A DNA stretch of 8,080 nt from the NCBI GenBank assembly GCA_017478685.1, contig JAFVDC010000206.1, positions 1-8,080 of the forward strand, in the 5' to 3' direction. Under the pieces are notes generated by a model. It saw nothing but the letters and a program-made list of their open reading frames with translations. It was not told the origin of the DNA and ran no database searches. Source of the DNA: Bacteroidales bacterium (lineage in GTDB: Bacteria; Bacteroidota; Bacteroidia; Bacteroidales; UBA932). Below are positions 5,815 to 8,080 of this stretch, in pieces. The stretch's first letter is position 1; each line of letters opens with the position of its first letter. The position numbers were made by a program, and so were the translations under genes.

Positions 5815-7362
5815 TCACTCTGTCTTTCCCCAGGTTTCGTCTATCGCGGCACGGACAGAGGCATCGGCCTTTTCCGTAATGCCGTGGTACTGCCGGCAGT
5901 GCTCTCCGGCGCATACGTCAAATTTTCCGTGGACGGAAGGGGCCGCCTGGCCGTGAGTTTCTTCTTCCGGCCTATGCTCCAGCCATGTCACCAGTGATGG
6001 TGTATTGTCAAAAGCCGGGCCGATGATGGTATCCCGCTGGGAATTGCGGAGACTGATCTGGCCGGCAAGCCACTTTCTGGTTTCAATGGCGCAGGACCTC
6101 AGGTCTTTGGCGCCGGAGGTTGAGACCACGCTCATGAGGTAGTCTTCGGCACCAATTATATTGACGGCGCACACCTTTCCGGCATCTACGATGAACTTGA
6201 GCGTTCCGGCAAAGCGCTCTTCCAATCCGTTACGGTAAATGATGAAAGACGGCTCCGCGAAAAGCGTGGAAATTGTAACCGCCTCAAACACAAGGGAGTC
6301 GTAGAGCATGCCGCCATAGTCTATCTTGCCTTCGCGGTAGTGCACTTTCTGGGGGCCGGCGCCATCTGAGATAATCTCGAAGCATATTTCCGGGGCGCTT
6401 TCTATGCCGGCCTCAATTCGGGGCTGGGTGCGGACAAGGCGCCAAAGGAGCCTTTTTTCATCTTCCTCGGAGAGAGTTACGGTGTTGTATAATTCCGTCA
6501 GGGAGTCCTGGTTCAGGCTGTCGAAGACCTCCGGCTGGGGCACCACCACAAACCCGGCCATTTCCGCGGTGCCGGGAAGTATGGGGACATCCGCGGGCAT
6601 GGAGGCGCTGCGGAGCATTACCACGGCCCTGTACTCGCCTTCGCTGCAATAGGCAAGGGCGTTGAAACGGGGCTCGGAGTCTTCGGCCAGAAGATTGAGG
6701 CAGTCAAGGAGCCTGTAAAACATCTTGGCCATGGACTTGGGGGTGGTGGCCCTTAGCATGAAAATGCCACGGTGGAATTTCTTGTAATGGAAAAGCTGGG
6801 CGTCACGGACCGATGCCACAAACTCCAGTCCTTCCGCCGTGCCCGGCACCGACCGGGCATCTTTTGCAGCCGCCGTCCTGAAAAGGCGTTCTGCGGCCCT
6901 TTCAAGAGGCATATATCCTTTGGGGCAGGCCTGGAAATGGGCATGACCGGGAACAGAGGTGCCGCTTTTGGGGCTGTTGTAGAACACAATGTAGCCCTCC
7001 AGCAACTGGGCAAGGTCCAGCATGTCCGGGAAACGGTGCCAGATGGTCTGGGGAGCGTGGATATCCCGGGTGATTACAAGATGGTTGGGGAAGATGGGGG
7101 CACGGTTTACCAGGATGTTGTACTTCCGGCCTTTTCGGCCCTCGAAGGGAAGGGTGTGCTGGTGCTCCATGTAGTTTTCCTCGCAGAGCGGGCAGCCGTG
7201 GTCGAAGACGGGAAGGCGGCCGGGATTTGACTGGAGGGTGACAAGGATGCCGCCGAAGGGAAGCGTACGGGTGCGGGTACTCTTGAGGGAACGGTATTTT
7301 GCCGCAACCGCCGGCCACACCGACAGTTGATCGTGCACGAATTTATCTATGTCAGTAGCCAT
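5815..7362 (-). CDS. HIT-family DUF4922 protein fused to a shortened SpoIID/LytB-like domain
   Basis: The 515-residue product has no signal peptide. Residues 1 to about 310 match the DUF4922 group, relatives of the HIT/GalT-like nucleotidyl-transfer enzymes. There is a CPLC pair at 57-60 and a core motif GHAHFQACP at 139-147, in which His140, His142 and Gln144 give the HxHxQ pattern typical of transferases or phosphorylases rather than HIT hydrolases. From about 311 the sequence changes to SpoIID/LytB type: FAGTLKFIVDAGKV (384-397), AEDYLMSVVS (405-414) and FDVCAGEHCRQYHGI (481-495). It then ends at AIDETWGKTE, where SpoIID domains normally continue to a Cys-Gly-Gly-containing half. The SEM-type stretch bearing the catalytic Glu after SVVS is replaced by a shorter TSGAKD. 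The substrate is unknown. The start is the ATG at 7362, with AGGAG only two bases before it. The gene lies 24 bases after the NUDIX gene and 5 bases before murI. Confidence 0.8.
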   Translation of the reverse strand: MATDIDKFVHDQLSVWPAVAAKYRSLKSTRTRTLPFGGILVTLQSNPGRLPVFDHGCPLCEENYMEHQHTLPFEGRKGRKYNILVNRAPIFPNHLVITRDIHAPQTIWHRFPDMLDLAQLLEGYIVFYNSPKSGTSVPGHAHFQACPKGYMPLERAAERLFRTAAAKDARSVPGTAEGLEFVASVRDAQLFHYKKFHRGIFMLRATTPKSMAKMFYRLLDCLNLLAEDSEPRFNALAYCSEGEYRAVVMLRSASMPADVPILPGTAEMAGFVVVPQPEVFDSLNQDSLTELYNTVTLSEEDEKRLLWRLVRTQPRIEAGIESAPEICFEIISDGAGPQKVHYREGKIDYGGMLYDSLVFEAVTISTLFAEPSFIIYRNGLEERFAGTLKFIVDAGKVCAVNIIGAEDYLMSVVSTSGAKDLRSCAIETRKWLAGQISLRNSQRDTIIGPAFDNTPSLVTWLEHRPEEETHGQAAPSVHGKFDVCAGEHCRQYHGITEKADASVRAAIDETWGKTE

Positions 7363-7403
7363 CTCTCCTGTAAAGATACAAAAAAATCACAACATTTTTT
7401 CAA
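7363..7403 (-). promoter_or_regulatory. Weak candidate promoter before the HIT/SpoIID-murI-namZ genes
   Basis: The minus strand carries TATCTTTA at 7378-7371, one mismatch from the Bacteroidota -7 element TAnnTTTG. A TTG at 7403-7401 lies 22 bases upstream, slightly more than the usual 19-21. The element overlaps the end of the NUDIX gene and a run of seven T. The only Shine-Dalgarno-like string (AGGAG) is two bases from the ATG, too close to work well. The genes could equally be read through from upstream. Confidence 0.3.
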
Positions 7404-7977
7404 GTGTCTCCCTAATCCTTGAGTATTCATGCCTGAAAACGGGCGTGAACATGCCTCTTTTAAGGGACTTGTCAAGCTCATGGATGCTGAACCACCTGCC
7501 TTCCTCAACTTCTTCGGCATTGGGGAAAAGTTCCGGATGGCCTACTGTGGCATATACAAAGGCAAACTCTTTTTCGGTGGCGGTTTCCCATATATAAGTC
7601 TCAAGCCTCACGGGATTGAAAGCGGTAAGGCCAAGTTCCTCGGAGGCTTCACGGTAAAGGGCATCTTCGGCCGTTTCTCCAAAGCATACATGGCCGCCTA
7701 CCGCGGTGTCCCAGTAGCCGGGATAAAGGTCTTTACCGGCCGACCGCTTTTGAAGGTAAATATTTGAGTCCCTGTCTATTATATGGAGATGAACCACGGG
7801 GTGCAAAAGCTTGGAGCCGCCATGGCACCAGTCCCTGCGGGCTTTCCCGCATACAAGGCCGCCCGGCTCAATGACAGGAAGCATCTCTCCGGCGGAAAGC
7901 GGAAAAGGGCCGGGGTGATTGACCGACGGCCGCGGATACTGGAGAACATCTCCGGCAGGGTACACAAGGTCCGTCAT
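7387..7977 (-). CDS. NUDIX hydrolase (Idi/YfcD-like group)
   Basis: NUDIX enzymes cleave nucleoside diphosphates linked to another moiety, or act on related diphosphates; the substrate here cannot be read from the sequence. The NUDIX box is complete: Gly95, five residues, Glu101, seven residues, then REASEELGL (109-117), the Mg-binding helix. KLLHPVVHLHII (57-68) and LQKRSAGKDLYPGYWDTAVGG (75-95) place it near the isopentenyl-diphosphate isomerase-like/YfcD group common in Bacteroidota. The start is uncertain. The ATG at 7977 overlaps the TGA of the upstream transporter gene as ATGA, which favours it and gives 196 residues. However, related proteins as I recall them begin close to Met32 (ATG at 7884), and the first 31 residues are Pro-rich and unlike the family. 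The gene is followed after 24 bases by the HIT/SpoIID gene. Confidence 0.9.
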   Translation of the reverse strand: MTDLVYPAGDVLQYPRPSVNHPGPFPLSAGEMLPVIEPGGLVCGKARRDWCHGGSKLLHPVVHLHIIDRDSNIYLQKRSAGKDLYPGYWDTAVGGHVCFGETAEDALYREASEELGLTAFNPVRLETYIWETATEKEFAFVYATVGHPELFPNAEEVEEGRWFSIHELDKSLKRGMFTPVFRHEYSRIRETLEKML

Positions 7978-8080
7978 CCTATTGCCATGAGAATCAGGAC
8001 CTGGGCAACCAGCACCCTCATGAACATGGAAAGCGGATACACCGTGGCGTAATTGACAGAGGTATAGTCACTTCCGTACA
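7974..8080 (-). CDS. C-terminal end of a YidE/YbjL/AspT-type membrane transporter (partial)
   Basis: Only the last 34 codons are in the window, and the gene continues past the right edge. The translated end contains NYATVYPLSMFMRVLVAQ followed by a short hydrophobic tail and TGA at 7976-7974. This closely resembles the final transmembrane segment of the YidE/YbjL (AspT-like antiporter) family, whose members end with a YATVYPL-MFLRI type stretch. The TGA overlaps the ATG of the NUDIX gene in an ATGA arrangement, so the two are likely co-transcribed and translationally coupled. The transported substrate is unknown. The family call rests on a short piece and should be confirmed with the full gene. 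Confidence 0.72.
   Translation of the reverse strand, partial: YGSDYTSVNYATVYPLSMFMRVLVAQVLILMAIG

Noticed and set aside
5810..5900. A frameshift that might restore the missing half of the SpoIID domain
   Set aside because: Other frames after the TGA at 5815 give no SpoIID continuation. murI begins five bases later, so the missing half is not present in the window.
5810..5914. 35-codon upstream extension of murI to an ATG at 5914
   Set aside because: The added residues overlap the coding end of the HIT/SpoIID gene and do not match glutamate racemases, whose N-terminus begins at the MAKIGIFDSG start.
7371..7406. A6 and T7 runs after the NUDIX gene as a possible terminator
   Set aside because: The only pairing is a weak A-T stem with no GC core, and the run overlaps the coding end. 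It is more likely part of a promoter or just spacer.

Overview
The window is a compact, gene-dense stretch of a bacterial chromosome in which every convincing gene lies on the minus strand. It probably comes from the Bacteroidota, most likely Bacteroidales. The reasons are a DUF4922-type HIT protein, a DUF1343/NamZ exo-muramidase, a DUF6515-like Tyr-rich exported protein, near-absence of usable Shine-Dalgarno sequences, and -7 promoter elements of the TAnnTTTG type. By eye the DNA is moderately GC-rich. Genus cannot be fixed from the sequence alone.

In transcription order (high to low coordinates) the window holds: the last 34 codons of a YidE/YbjL/AspT-type membrane transporter (8080-7974); a NUDIX hydrolase that overlaps it by ATGA (7977-7387); a HIT-type DUF4922 protein fused to a degenerate, shortened SpoIID/LytB-like domain (7362-5815); glutamate racemase murI (5809-5060); a secreted NamZ-type exo-beta-N-acetylmuramidase (5063-3822); and a secreted Ser/Arg/Thr-repeat protein with a Tyr-rich DUF6515-like C-terminal half (3802-2381). 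A clear intrinsic terminator closes this unit at 2373-2345. The next unit starts directly behind it with prfB (peptide chain release factor 2, 2328-1186), followed after 10 bases by nicotinate phosphoribosyltransferase (1175 to beyond the left edge).

The central block looks like a cell-wall unit. MurI supplies D-glutamate for peptidoglycan precursors, NamZ-type enzymes release MurNAc from peptidoglycan fragments, and SpoIID-family domains act on glycan strands. Junctions are tight: 5 bases between the HIT/SpoIID gene and murI, a 4-base overlap between murI and namZ, and 19 bases before the Ser-rich gene.

The points most worth a second look are: (1) prfB is one uninterrupted frame, with a sense codon pair (CTG GAC) exactly where the programmed +1 frameshift site sits in many bacteria; (2) the SpoIID-like part of the HIT fusion lacks the segment carrying the catalytic Glu and stops before the C-terminal part of the fold; (3) the exported Ser/Arg repeat protein; (4) the apparently leaderless prfB promoter abutting the upstream terminator. 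I saw no tRNA, rRNA, CRISPR array, insertion sequence or phage gene, and no gene-free stretch longer than about 60 bases.
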